From positions 682,001 through 746,000 of the forward strand of contig JAHNUO010000007.1 in assembly GCA_019787685.1 (NCBI GenBank): a DNA stretch of 64,000 bases, read 5' to 3'. The first letter of the stretch is position 1; each line of letters opens with the position of its first letter. The stretch is from Chiua virens. Lineage: Eukaryota > Basidiomycota > Agaricomycetes > Boletales > Boletaceae. Positions 35,587-47,193 of the stretch are shown in pieces. The notes under the pieces were generated by a model. It did no database searches and had not been told where the DNA came from. It worked only from the letters and a program-made list of their open reading frames with translations. Made by a program: the position numbers and the translations under genes.

Positions 35587-38500
35587 ATGGCCACCCTCGT
35601 TCGTACGCGTCCCCTCAGCCGCGTCGATCAACACGACGACCTCCAGAGTTCCATTCCAAGCCCGTTCCCCACTCATCGCCTCCAGGAACTCAATGACGAT
35701 GCCCTTGACGAGCTCGCTGCCGAGCCCGTCGACTATGATGACGCCCATACTGAACAGGCGAGTACGTCTGCCCAGAAGACGCCCGTCCTTATTTGACTCT
35801 CCGCCCAGGTTTCAGAGTGCCAGAACGAGATCCAGAAATCCGTCGCCGCCGTTCAGCACTCTTGTTTGATGACTCTTACAAATATCCTTTCCCCCATCAA
35901 TCTACATACCGACGATGCTGAGCATCTCTCCTCGCCAAACAGTGCTGACATCCCCTTCGACCAGGTCCTCGCCGAGACTCCTCTCTCTTGCCTTGTGCAC
36001 GTCCTTCGTGCACGTCTTGGCCACCGTGATCGCCGCGATCAACTTCCTGGCGATGCTACTCTCCTCTCCCAGCTATATGAACTCGTTGACGCAATCGCCC
36101 CCACCTTGCACAGACGAGACGCTCACCTTGCCCAGGCCATTGTTGCACTTCTTCTTGACCTCGAACAACTCCCTGCTTCTCTTGCCCTCACCTCGGCTCA
36201 GCTCTCTTCCCCCTCCGATGCCTCTCAGCGCGATGAAAACAGAAGCGAACCCTCTTCGAGGTCGCCATACGCAACCATTGCCTCTCTTCAGCGTCAGTTG
36301 TCTTCCTTGCAATCCTCTGTCGCATCTACTTCCTCCCGGCCTCGACCGACACCTATGGAGAGTGTGCAAACTGCTCTCCTCTGGGCGCGTATCGATGAGC
36401 AGCTCGAGAACGTCGTGTCCCTTTGCAAAGCTCGCTCGTCCTCACCTCCGCAGAACGACATGGCTCCAATATCCCCATCTCGCTTCGTGGCTCGGAGCTG
36501 GGATAAGATCAATCCGTCCTTGGAGGATACCCTTCCACCTGAATATGATTCCGAGTATCACCACTACCCGCGGGAGCGTCCGCCTTCATACGTCGCGGAA
36601 GGATATCTCTATTCGTCTTCTGAAGAAAAACCGACTGATGAAAACGATTCGCCTGAACAGTATCCTCTAGAAAAGGTTTCCCCGCGTGCATCGACCTCAG
36701 GGGCGGAGATGACGATGGAGCGCGGCCTTTCCAATTCACTCGACCTCGAAAACATCACCCATACCATCGAGAGACTCTATGATGCCGCACCACAGTTAGC
36801 AAATCAACGTGTAGAACTCCGGAAAGAAAAGGTCCTACAAATGGAACAAGCAAAGGAGGGAAAGGGTAAATCCCGTACTTGTGCAGACGTTCCCGATCCA
36901 GAACTCGACAAGATGCTCGACTTGTTAGGTCGAGCCTCGGCGAGGGAGATACCCGACCAAAGCGTGGTCATTGATCCACACCGCCGCGGAAAAGGTGCAG
37001 CGGAAATTGAAGAACAGGTAGGCAGTTCTTTGTCACTGATCGGTGATCCTCGGAGAGTGATTCCTTTCAGCGTAGGAAATATCTGGAACATCTCGTGCAC
37101 CGCACACATGTTGGGAGGCTGCATAGCCAGGATGCTGTTCCGTCGCTTGGCCGTACTTCTTCACCTCCTTCTACTGCAGCACAGGTAACGGATGGGGATT
37201 CAACTTCTGAGGAACAGAGAGGATCACGAGATGGAAAGCGAGCGTCTTATCCTGCTGCGCCGAAATCTGACGCCACGCTTGAACCTCCATCAGAAAGACG
37301 GAACAGGAGTCTTTCGGCCCCCCATCTTGCTTGGTTGAGACCTAAGGATAAGTCTGGGGGCGCCGCCTGCGGCGAAGGACAGCGTGGGTTCTTTGACAAG
37401 GACTATGTCTTCGGACCCCAAGAATCTGCCAGGCTCGGTTACGCCCAAAGCTGTTCGAAGTTTTCCAGGGAGATTACGCGGCGCAAGCAAGAGCCGACCG
37501 CCATCCACTGGTGGAGATGATGTGAACTTTGGTGCGTCTTTCCTGAACCACAATCGTAGGGGTAAGCTCAGAATGTCATATTGGGCAGGCGCGCTTGATA
37601 TTGCGTATGTGGCCGAGCACCACGAGACGCTCAAACACGTCCTTCTTTTCATTGCTCATGCGTCTCCTTCGAGTGCAACTCCTGCTGGCGTACCTATGGC
37701 TGAGGTGCTTCCTAGTACCTCCAGCGGTACATACGGGGATTGCCTATTCCTCAGGTTGGCTGGTACGCCCTCTCCACCTCTCGCACTCCCCGTTCCTGTC
37801 GTTCCGGGCTCTAAGACGGTTCTCAGTCGGAGTGGTCATTGGGAGGTCAAGGCCAGTTGCTACCACAGTGGTGTTCCACCCAAGGAAAGCGAGGAAGTGG
37901 CTCTTCTCCCAGCGTCCGAACTCAGCTCGTTGTCCCCATCGTCGTACACGTGTTCGTCATGTTCCCTTCCTCTCGTCCCCGTTCCTCCTGCGCGGTATCG
38001 TGATCTGCCTTCGGAGCATTGGGAAGAACTCATTGACGCATGGATGTGTCACCCCGAAGGACAGACACTCACGAAGACCGGGATGCATGGTGACGATGGA
38101 ACCGGCAAGGGGAACAATTTTGGGTTTTGGCCAACGCAAGACGAAGCATTGGTGGGTGGTAGTTATATACTGTTCAATGCGGCGGCGGCGGGTGGCGGAA
38201 ATATCAAGTCCGTAGAAGAAGTGAGTCACTTTCCGTTATGATTTTCTCACCTATGTTGCTCTCCGTATCCGTGAGCATTTAAATGGGCGCTCAAGAAAAC
38301 CATCGTCGTTCTTCTACCGACGTACGTGTTCTTACTCCTTCGAAGCCCTAGTTGGTTTCGAGGGGGTGAAATGCGGGTTTGGTTGATACAACGCTGTCCA
38401 AGAGTAATTTGCTGCTCTTAAACAACCCTCTTTACCAAGGTCTATGTGTTGGGGGCTACACAAGAGGGCACATCGTATTCGCCGTTTATATTTTTCCCTT

Positions 38501-39249
38501 TTCTTTTTTGGCAGCTTGTTCACAAAAGTCCCTTTCAGCGCGGCGGTAATACTCGTCTGGCACGGTGTTTATGTGGCGCCATCCTGGGCAGACAACATGA
38601 CCGGAGACAGGAAGATGGCACAGTTTTGCGGATGTACCGGTTGTTCAAGTACGCAATTCGTCCGATCAGTACGACGTCGCAGTAAGTGGTTTCGTGCTAG
38701 CATGGTGACCTGATCTGAACTTGTTGTTAGAGTGCCAAAGATCCCGATGAGTGCATTCGTGTTGCATGACATGCTAGAGCATGTCCAAGCCCATGCAACA
38801 TATCGATTCGTGTTGTCGGATGAAGAGGACGAAAAACCGAGACTTTTGGTAAGGTCGCTATGATTGGCTTTACAGAAAACTTATGGCGATCTAGATTTGG
38901 CTATTTAAGCCTCGACTACGGATATCATACATGCTTCCGGCGTCGGTGTTACTTCCCAAGAGCGGTGCGGTTGACGCCTCCAAGGTGCTGTACAAGATCT
39001 TGGGACCAACGACGGCTACATCTGACCTGAAGGAGTGAGTCGTCATATATGTTACTCAGTGTGGTGCTGACGCGCAAGTGACGTAGCTTGCTGAACAAAT
39101 ACCCCGGATTCCCTCAGGCAGAGTACCTGTTCTACCCTATGGACGTGTGTCGAAAGTTGGCCGCGTTGTTGAAGGAGAGTACGGTATCGTACCCTGAGGG
39201 CATGCGGACGATGACGGGGTTGGATGTGGGTTGGTTAACGATGACATGA
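35587..39249 (+). CDS. E3D/HECT_2-type ubiquitin ligase (E2-binding protein family), one extra T
   Basis: Exons seen: 35587-35757, 35809-37017, 37071-38220, a poorly resolved part between 38289 and about 38550, one exon ending at 38681, then 38731-38848, 38895-39034 and 39087-39249. The N-terminal 700 residues are polar and unlike known domains. The C-terminal part has the HECT_2 marks: SYTCSSCSLPLV, LPSEHWEELIDAWMCHPEGQ, ARCLCGAILGR, VLRMYRLFKYAIRP, AFVLHDMLEHVQAHATYRFV and TGLDVGWL at the end. An extra T at 37368 (GCC|T|GCG) links the two halves; without its removal the frame stops at 37520. The first intron (35758-35808) is GC-AG (GCGAGT). Family members bind E2 enzymes. Confidence 0.8.
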
Positions 39250-39416
39250 GAGCTGGCATGCTGGTTACTGCTCAGGATCTGGTTTTTTGTCGTCTTTTTT
39301 TCATTAGGATCTTGTAGTACAGTCTAGCAAATGTCACGTGGATATTCGGTGTGCCAAGTTTGGAAGGTTAATGAAGGTCGACGAGACAGGTCCCTCAAGG
39401 TCACCATCCTCATTCC

Positions 39417-41284
39417 ATGTCCTCACAGCCCCCGTCCCGTCCTTTCTCGCCCGCCACCGTACACAATGGCGCCCGCACCTCTACGGACAGTGAACCAAGC
39501 ACCAGCGCGTCCCTAGTCAATGGCATCCCCCACCACGACTCGGACGACGCTGACGCAGACCAAGACCCGGACATGGACCCCCTCGAGCGACTCCAACGCC
39601 AACTGGCACGCGAGCGCGCCGAAAAAGAAGACCTCGCCTACCCAATACCGCAACCTACTTGCCAAACTGACGACCATGCGTACCACGCTTGGCAACAAAC
39701 TCAAGCAAGATGCCGTACGTCCTCTCCTCTCCTTCACCCTCCCCTCTCACATCTCACGTGCTCGCCCGGGCAGGAAGAACTCGATCGTCGGGAACTCGAG
39801 GTGCAGACGCTGACGGCGCAAACCGAGGACCTGCAGTGGGACGGTGGAGACGCTCAAGGAGGAGCTAATGGCGTCACATGCCGAGACGGAGCGGATCGCA
39901 CGCGAGATGGATTTATTGAGGAGTCGGGATTTGAGTGAGAGCGTGGCGAGCTGAGCGGGAGTTGAGAGAGACGTTGGGAGAGCTAGAGCGGTGTCGGTTG
40001 GAGAGGGATGAATGGGAAAGGGGGGCCATGCAAGAGCGGTTATCGGTAGAGGAGGCAAGGGGGGTCGCGGAGGCGTTGCGGAGGGAGTTGGAGGTCGAGC
40101 GGGAGGCGAGGTGGCGAGAAAAGGGGGAGTTGGATGCGGCGAGAGAGACGGCTGCTAATTTGCAGTCGGTGCTCGAGGATTTCCAAACAGGTGGGTGTGT
40201 GCTGTCACGGGGTGTGGAGGGAGTGTTGACATGCTGTTAGCGGGGGAACGTGAGCTTGATCAAGCCGTCAAGGCTTATAGGACGCAGGTGGACGACCTCA
40301 CGCTGTCACTGGCGGATTACAAACGGCGTGCACTCGATGCCGAGGTGCGTCTGGACCTTTCGACGTTGTTTCGCTGGTCCGTTTCTCATGCCTGACGCAG
40401 CTTCAATTAGAAGAGAACAAGAGTAATGCGTCGCGGACGTCGGAATTGGAACAGGAGGTCAAGGAGAAGAATCTCCTCATTGGCAAGCTACGGCATGAAG
40501 GTTCTTCGTTCCTTCATATTGACGACATCGACTAAATCCTGTTCTCCTGTTCTAATACCTAGCCGTCATCATGAATGAGCATCTTATCGAAGCCCTCCGC
40601 CGTCTTCGGAAATCATCTTCTGACACCAATGTTGACCGTCGACTCGTCACCAACGTCCTGATCTCGTTCCTGTCTACTCCTCGGGCTGATCCGAAGAGAT
40701 TCGAGATGTTGGGGTTGCTCGGAACTATTCTTGGTTGGGGGGACGCGGAGAAGGAGAAAGCCGGTTTGATTCGGGGTTTGGGATCAGCACCCATTGGCGT
40801 AACTGGGAACGGGTCTTCAGGAGGGAGCGGACTGTTTTGGGGGAGGGGAATCAATGGGACCGCCTCACCAAGCAAAAGTAAGAACATGGAGCTGGAGAAG
40901 ACGGACGAGACAGAGGTATGCGTGTTTGTCTCCTGTCTCTCAACGCGCTTTGATAACAGTTTCAGCCAGTCGTTCTCCCGTCTTTGGGTGGAGTTCTTGC
41001 TTACAGAAGCGAATCAGGGCGAGTCCCAGTCTCAATCTGGACTACCACAGACTCCATCACCATCCAATCCTTTGTCGCATACCTCCATGCCCAATAGTCC
41101 ATTACACTCACCCAACCGTATGATCCCATCTCCCAATGGAAAAGTTTCACCGACGGGATCGAAGGGCAGCACGCGACGGTTAGGTACTTGGACGCCTCTT
41201 GGTGGTGCAATGATAAGCTCTCCCAATCTGAATCTCGCTCCTCCACCGTCGCGGAAGGGCAAGGAAAAGGAAGTTATACCATAA
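39417..41284 (+). CDS. RUD3: Golgin with GRAB domain, Rud3/GMAP-210-like, three extra T's
   Basis: Exons 39417-39714, 39774-40190, 40241-40344, 40401-40500, 40563-40915 and 40970-41284. A long coiled coil (LERLQRQLARERAEKEDL, ERELRETLGELERCRLERDE) is followed by the GRAB domain that binds Arf-type GTPase: MNEHLIEALRRLRK, VDRRLVTNVLISFLSTPRAD, KRFEMLGLLGTILGWGD. It is a peripheral Golgi tether. Extra T's at 39639 (GCC|T|ACC), 39837 (CAG|T|GGG) and 39952 (AGC|T|GAG, creating TGA) interrupt the coiled coil. With exactly these three removed all exon phases agree and the protein is 527 residues. Confidence 0.88.
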
Positions 41285-41916
41285 CCCATGACGTGCGAAA
41301 GGGTTGTGGCGTACGATACATCACTCCAGGCAGTGGCGATCATCCGGTGAACTTGCCAGGGCATATGAGCACGCCAGTTTTCGCCGTACGTTTTTTTTTC
41401 ATTTATTTAGTAGGTCATGTACGGGTTTGATATCATCGACGCATGTTTTTAGCGCATCAGGTGGACAATGTCACTCATTTTGCATGGATGGTCGCGCCGC
41501 ACGGCCGCCCCGATGACTCTGACGAGTCTGCGAGAAGTGCGCATTGATGTTGCTATCCCATGATTAGTACACACGTAACATTCAAACGGCTCCGATCGGA
41601 GGATCATCATTTATTACTTCACTCTTTGATCGGTTACAAATTGTCAGGTCAGAATTCAGATCTGAAATCGTTGAAATAGTTCAAGTTGAAGCGAGCGCTA
41701 GCGCTGTCAAGTATAGTTATCACTCCAGAAAAGTTCAAATTAGTCGAAGAATGTACTAACGTTTTGTCGTTGAATCAAATCATTTATCTGTTGCCGAACC
41801 GATCAACTGGCGTCAATACCTAAGGTTAGTAAGTAAATAACTTGTACACACATCGCTGAGTATGACCTGGACAACAAATCAACCACCGTATACGTGCCCA
41901 CTGGCAGTTTCTTGGT
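41285..41916. other. Intergenic, no recognised gene
   Basis: AT-rich; contains the promoter of the first copy of the uncharacterised secreted family. Confidence 0.5.
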
Positions 41917-43921
41917 ATGCTGCGAGCAACTCTTGGCAGCCTTGTCGCGACTTGTTTAGCCTTTGCGCTTGCGGTCCAGGTGCCACTGCGCGCTGGTAAC
42001 CCCACTCACCGACTGGCCCCAAGATGAACACCTAGACGTCCTCGGCGCTGAGGGTTCTCGCGAATGGGACCTCAACGTGCTTCCGAACTCCAATGCCACT
42101 GATCACTTGGTGTTCGAGACTGTGCATTCGCTACTTCAGCGCTGGCCCAATACGCGTATGAGAAATGGTACGTGGCTCATATTTACTCCAGACTCGATTG
42201 AAATCGGATTTTGTCTAGGGCATACCATCGTACCTGGCGTCATCCCGACAGGAACAATTTTCTACCACGCTACAGGTCAGACTAAGATACCAGAAGGCAG
42301 GGGATGGGTCGCTGCAAGCCCTGAGCATGCTTATTACTTCTGCCAGGACGAACTTTATAACGGTCCACATGAATGCTGGTTTTTCGCTGTTGCGACCACT
42401 CGACCCATCAAAGTGGTGTATTTTGATGGGAACAGTGCTGGGTTCCTTCCATATGGTACATTTGACACTCAAGACTTGTTCTTAAAAGATCAACTATCCC
42501 CCGATAAAAACATAAGCGAGTGGGATCGGGCTCATGGCATTTGTGATTGGGGGAAAGATTTCAATGTGGATGGTATCGTAAGGTGAATATTTTCTCCCCC
42601 AGACATCGATGTATGGCGTATTAATGAACGTGGTTACAGGATGGGAATGGCTTTGTGAGCAAAATTTCTTGTGAATTTACGTTGGTTAAACAACACCCTT
42701 TAGTGAGGTCATACTTTGTGACACCGCCTCTGCCATTAGAGAAATCTTCTCCATAAATCTAGCGCTTCCAGGGCCGCATGGGTTGGACTATTGTGAGTGT
42801 GCATCCACCGATTTTGTTGATGAAGACATTCTAAAAGGACTTTTATCAGCGCGTTCATTCGTCCCGTTCGAGTCCGTACATGCAGGTTCTTGGCAGAATT
42901 ATTTCCCCGGCGAGATCCGTGTCCAGCTCGATCTAGCTCGATTGGTCTCCTTCTACGACACCCAACTTGCACCGTCACTAATTGCTGTTCGAGCCGGTCA
43001 GGAAAGGTGGGACCATCGTGCTGGGAACATATCCAACGAGGATTTTTCGGCGTTAAAATCGAGGTTAGAGGAGAACCTGGTTCTACCTCCGAATCAATCC
43101 AGTGGGATAGACTGGAGGGCACTCGTCCATGTCATAGTGGACCGTTTCGCCGACCGGTTCGAACTGATCCAGTATCTTCTGAGCTCGTCTGCAACCGATC
43201 CCGGAGAGATCATCGATGTCGCCAATAAAACCCAAACCCAACTCAGGATCATGCTCAACCCTTACCTCTATCTCTCCGCTGTCCCAACGGATCCATCCAA
43301 TAAGGCGGCTCTTGACTGGGCGGTTCCCATATACAAACTATGTGCCACAGCGTACACCAGCTTTACGGAATCCGAGTTGAATCTGATGACGGAATCGGAG
43401 AAATCGATTCTTCAAGCTGTACGAGGAGTCAGCCGAGAAACGTGCAGGGTGGTGACGAAGATGTGGGCTGCTGGGGTGTATGCGGGGATCGATGACAAGT
43501 TGAACAGGAAGGAATCCCTCGACATTGCCGAGATCACTGGTCTGCGGCACACTTGGGCCGAGGACTTGAACCGGCTGATGACATGGCTCGACTGGAATGT
43601 GTGGATCAAGTGTAACCCTGTCTGTGATCCCGAGGTGTGTTTACATTTATGAGTCCGCGGCCATCTGGACCTCGTATGTTTATTTCGAAGCTGACAACGT
43701 TCGGCAGGAAATATGCTATTTGCCTACACTCCCTATCAGCCATCGCGGCGCCAACGGACCTTTCCCTGCAGACCCCAGTGAACCAGGAGGAAGCTTGAAC
43801 GGTTTTGATGGACGATCCGACTCGGAAGACCTTTTCAGAGAAGGTTGTCAAGCATGAACCAGACGAGTGGATTCGGCCGCAACCCAAGTGTGTCAAACGT
43901 GTTCATCCATACGACTGGTGA
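41917..43921 (+). CDS. Uncharacterised basidiomycete secreted-protein family, copy 1
   Basis: Exons 41917-42167, 42219-42582, a 15-nt microexon 42640-42654, 42704-43634 and 43708-43921; about 590 residues. It starts with a signal-like segment (MLRATLGSLVATCLAFALAV). Blocks shared with copy 2: NATDHLVFETVHSLLQRWPN, VIPTGTIFYHAT, SPEHAYYFCQDEL, CDWGKDFNVDGIVR, FYDTQLAPSLIAVRAGQERW and SRETCRVVTKMWAAGVYAG. I know this as a family widespread in basidiomycetes without an assigned function; I make no activity claim. Two single-base interruptions: about 42005 (not a clear T) and an extra T in the run at 43832-43835. Confidence 0.8.
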
Positions 43922-45019
43922 TCGTTCCTCGATAGAACTGTTCCCTGATGCATTGCACTCTTCTTTCACCGAATATGCCCGCCCAGTATAGTGTCCTTTA
44001 GCTGGCGGTAATAGTACATGATATGTATCTACAATCTGAAAAACAGACAGTCTACGCCGTGCTGTTTGTCGAGTTCCAGTTGATCGTCTTCAGCACGACT
44101 AGTTAGAAGTGGCTCAGCGACTTTGAAAGTAGCGATTGACTCACATGCTTCTTGAACTTGGATAGCTTGCATGCTTCTGGCACCAACCGTTGCGCTGCTT
44201 CACTACAAGAGGCAGAATCCAACTCACTGTCATACACAGCCTAAGTGTTAGGGGTGTGACTTGGGCGTGAAAGCCGGTTAGCACCGAAATTCCAGAAGTG
44301 ACGAATTGCATAAATAACACGTACCAGCAGCGGTCGCTTGAGAAGCTTGTGTGTCCATGCTCCCACACCGTACCTTTGAATTTGTGCGCGCACCCACTGA
44401 TCGATCGATCCGATCAAGATCGTATACACAATGATAGGAGACTCGTCGGATCCCGAAAAAAATCGCCGGTCGTTGCCCTAGTGCCATGAGTCTCGAGAAG
44501 AGTGAGTATCATCCCAATTTACTGTGCTTAAAATCGGACTAAAGACAAAAAGAAAGAAAGAAAGAAAATGGAATCAATTCCGACTGAGATCCGTCAAAGT
44601 TTCCCGAGTCATGGGCCCGGGCACTGGTGCGGAGAGTTACTTTCACATCAAGGTACTAAGTAGTAAGTATGTGATTCTGATTGAATTCGGCCAATACCCT
44701 CATTGCAATACAATGTACATTGTGCCGTATCTATGAATCTAGCTCCATGTGTACAACAGATCTACATCTGTGGTGTGGGCTCCCTTTTTGTGTTTCTCTA
44801 GGTTTATGTTACAAGGGAAGCGCAGCACGCAACGATCCAAACAAGGTTACCAGCATTGCTTGCACATTTTGCACCGCGTGCATTCGAAAATAATGCTGTG
44901 CCTGGTGCTTCGTGTGGGGATGTGCATGAGGAGAGGAGTAATAATCAAGATAAATAGCCCGAGGGTCATCTATTGAGGCCCGAACCCAGCTGATAGTCCA
45001 TCTTTACCCCCTGTCAACC
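43922..45019. other. Intergenic, no recognised gene
   Basis: Short frames only. A purine-rich AAAGAAAG tract lies near 44548-44570. Confidence 0.5.
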
Positions 45020-46297
45020 ATGCTCTCGCTCTCCTCCGAGTCCTTTCTTGTTCTCTTCGTCACTCTTGCTCTGTCAACGTTATGGGCTTTAAAGCCCTTG
45101 TTCGTACCTCGCGTGCGCACCCACAAGCGCGTAGCGCAAATCCGGAGTCTACTTGATGGCAATCCGTCTTTGGAAAGCCTCCTCCAAGCCCGCGCAGCCC
45201 CAAACCAACGACTTGTGGATGCCTTTGGGGTCACAAATACCTTCGTGAGCGGGGACACCAAGGTGCACACGACCTTTATAAGGCAGGCCAATGCGCTCAT
45301 CACCGGCACCGGCGCGGGGGACAAGAAGAATGGGTGGCGCGCGGTGGCGCAGAACACCGAATCCGCTGCCCACCACTTCTTGCCCTCTCATCACAGCAAG
45401 GTCGTCGACTTCGCTGCCCTAATTCAAAGTATCACCTTTCGCGTTATCCTCGTTGCCCTCTTCGACACAGATCCCGAAGCGCTCGTATACGACGATGTCA
45501 CACGCGTCACTGACATCATCAACCAGCGGTGGAAAGACTCCAAGATCAAGGACGCAGCTGCCATGGCGAAGGACGATTCACTGCAGCAAATGATGGAACT
45601 CATCGATCGATGGGTTGTTGATTGTGATCGGTATCCCAACCCGATCAATTTTATCCTGCCCGCATATGAGACGCTTTGGCGTGTTGTTGCAGTTTTGGTC
45701 GGTTATGTCTACCATTGTCACAACAACACCGTCACACTACATGATACTGTGATGGAGTTTGGGAGGAATCCAACGGAGGAACAGTTTGTCAAGTTCGGAG
45801 ATGCGAGCTCGCGGGATGGGAATGGTCGGATGCAGCCAAGTATGGAAGCCATCGTCCTCGAGGTGCTTCGACTCCACCCACCTACCAGGCACATTGCGCG
45901 TGCGCCCATCGAGTCGCAGTCAGGACCATGGTGGAAGACGTTGCTGATGCCCGACATTGAGGTTGCAGATATCGAAGCCGCGCACTTGTCAGATGAATAT
46001 GGGGAAAGTGCATCAGAGTTCGATCCGATGCGGTTCGATCCGTCGCGGATGGGTGGACGGCCAGAGCTGTACTCATTCGGATGGGGGAAATTGAAGTGTG
46101 TTGCTGTAGCATGGGCACCGAAAGCTGCGGCGATTATTGCTGCCAAGGTTGTCTTGCAGATTGAAGAGGCAGGGTGTACCGTGACGGTCGGACATAGAAT
46201 CGGGGGGAGAAGTGGGTGGGATGGGTGGGTGGTCGGAAAGGAAGGAAAGGAAGGAAAGGAAGGAAAGGAAGGAAAGGAAGGAAAGGAGACCAAGTGA
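45020..46297 (+). CDS. Cytochrome P450-like protein, intronless and probably degenerate
   Basis: A single 425-residue frame. An N-terminal membrane anchor (SFLVLFVTLALSTLWAL) is followed by P450-like blocks: the K-helix ExxR in EVLRLHPPTRHIARA and the heme loop FGWGKLKC, with the axial Cys present. The I-helix AGxxT signature was not found and the protein is about 80 residues short. It is the only long intronless enzyme gene here, which could reflect retroposition. The C-terminus runs into five Gly-Lys-Glu repeats coded by a tandem repeat. Confidence 0.7.
   Translation: MLSLSSESFLVLFVTLALSTLWALKPLFVPRVRTHKRVAQIRSLLDGNPSLESLLQARAAPNQRLVDAFGVTNTFVSGDTKVHTTFIRQANALITGTGAGDKKNGWRAVAQNTESAAHHFLPSHHSKVVDFAALIQSITFRVILVALFDTDPEALVYDDVTRVTDIINQRWKDSKIKDAAAMAKDDSLQQMMELIDRWVVDCDRYPNPINFILPAYETLWRVVAVLVGYVYHCHNNTVTLHDTVMEFGRNPTEEQFVKFGDASSRDGNGRMQPSMEAIVLEVLRLHPPTRHIARAPIESQSGPWWKTLLMPDIEVADIEAAHLSDEYGESASEFDPMRFDPSRMGGRPELYSFGWGKLKCVAVAWAPKAAAIIAAKVVLQIEEAGCTVTVGHRIGGRSGWDGWVVGKEGKEGKEGKEGKEGKETK
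46237..46291. repeat. Tandem 9-bp repeat GGAAAGGAA coding Gly-Lys-Glu
   Basis: Near-perfect units in frame at the end of the P450-like gene; a likely source of length variation. Confidence 0.9.
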
Positions 46298-47193
46298 TCG
46301 ATTGCCCTGTGACAGTGTGACAATTGTATATATATAAAACTTGAAGTTACTATCGAAGACTAACACTATCCATCATGATGAATCAGCGCTCAGCTACGGG
46401 CTTACTGTAAGCCCAGTCGTGGGTCCTTAGAACGGCACTCGGCCATGACGAGTCGATAAGTATGTATGCTTGTCCGTCATTACTCCCGATTTTTATGCGA
46501 GAATGGGGTGTGAAACGAAAAAGCTATCGATGCGGCCTTGCGAGGCTCCTGGCAGTGTGGGATTCCTTGGCGATTCCAGCTCAAAACTGGGTTAGAGTCG
46601 CCGGCGGTCGTCCCGCTTGAGTTGAATCGTGATCGAGAGTGAAGCTAAGCTTCTTGTCTCATTCCAGGAGGATGCAGGTTACGACAGAACCGTAGGTCTG
46701 CAAGAGAGAAATGCCTAGAGGCTAGGACCCAACTTGTCAAAAATTCAGGCTCAAATTTTTTTGAAATCCGATTTCATTCAGCCTGAGACGTGATTGCCAA
46801 CTGCCAGGGCCACTGAATTAGTCGGGCAAACTTCCCAAAAGTAGACTACTACGGAGATATAGCAACATTCGTTTAGAAGGTATGTTAGTACATGTTACTT
46901 TGAAGTGTGTTGCGATCGCTTAGGCGCTCATTAACATTAGCCAAGAGTCAACCTAGACTCGGAATTGGCCTCAGGCTGATGCTCTGCGTTTTCATTGCGA
47001 AAAATTATTAATGGGTAATCAAGCCCATCATTTTAGGTCTAAGCTGCTTTGGAGCACTGGCAGATACGGGGTGACACGGTGCTGAACCGATTAATACCGC
47101 AGCCGAGGTTGACAACTAGTGACAGAACACGACACAAATAATGGTACCCCCCCGTGGCCGCGATTTTCAACCTCCCATACGCAGTTTCTTGGA
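46298..47193. other. Intergenic, no recognised gene
   Basis: No coding signal beyond short frames; it includes the promoter of copy 2 of the secreted family. Confidence 0.5.

Noticed and set aside
42000..42015. Frame break in copy 1 of the secreted family as another T bypass
   Set aside because: Comparison with copy 2 places the extra base around CACTCACCGAC, where removal of a codon-boundary T does not work. It is more likely an ordinary one-base insertion.
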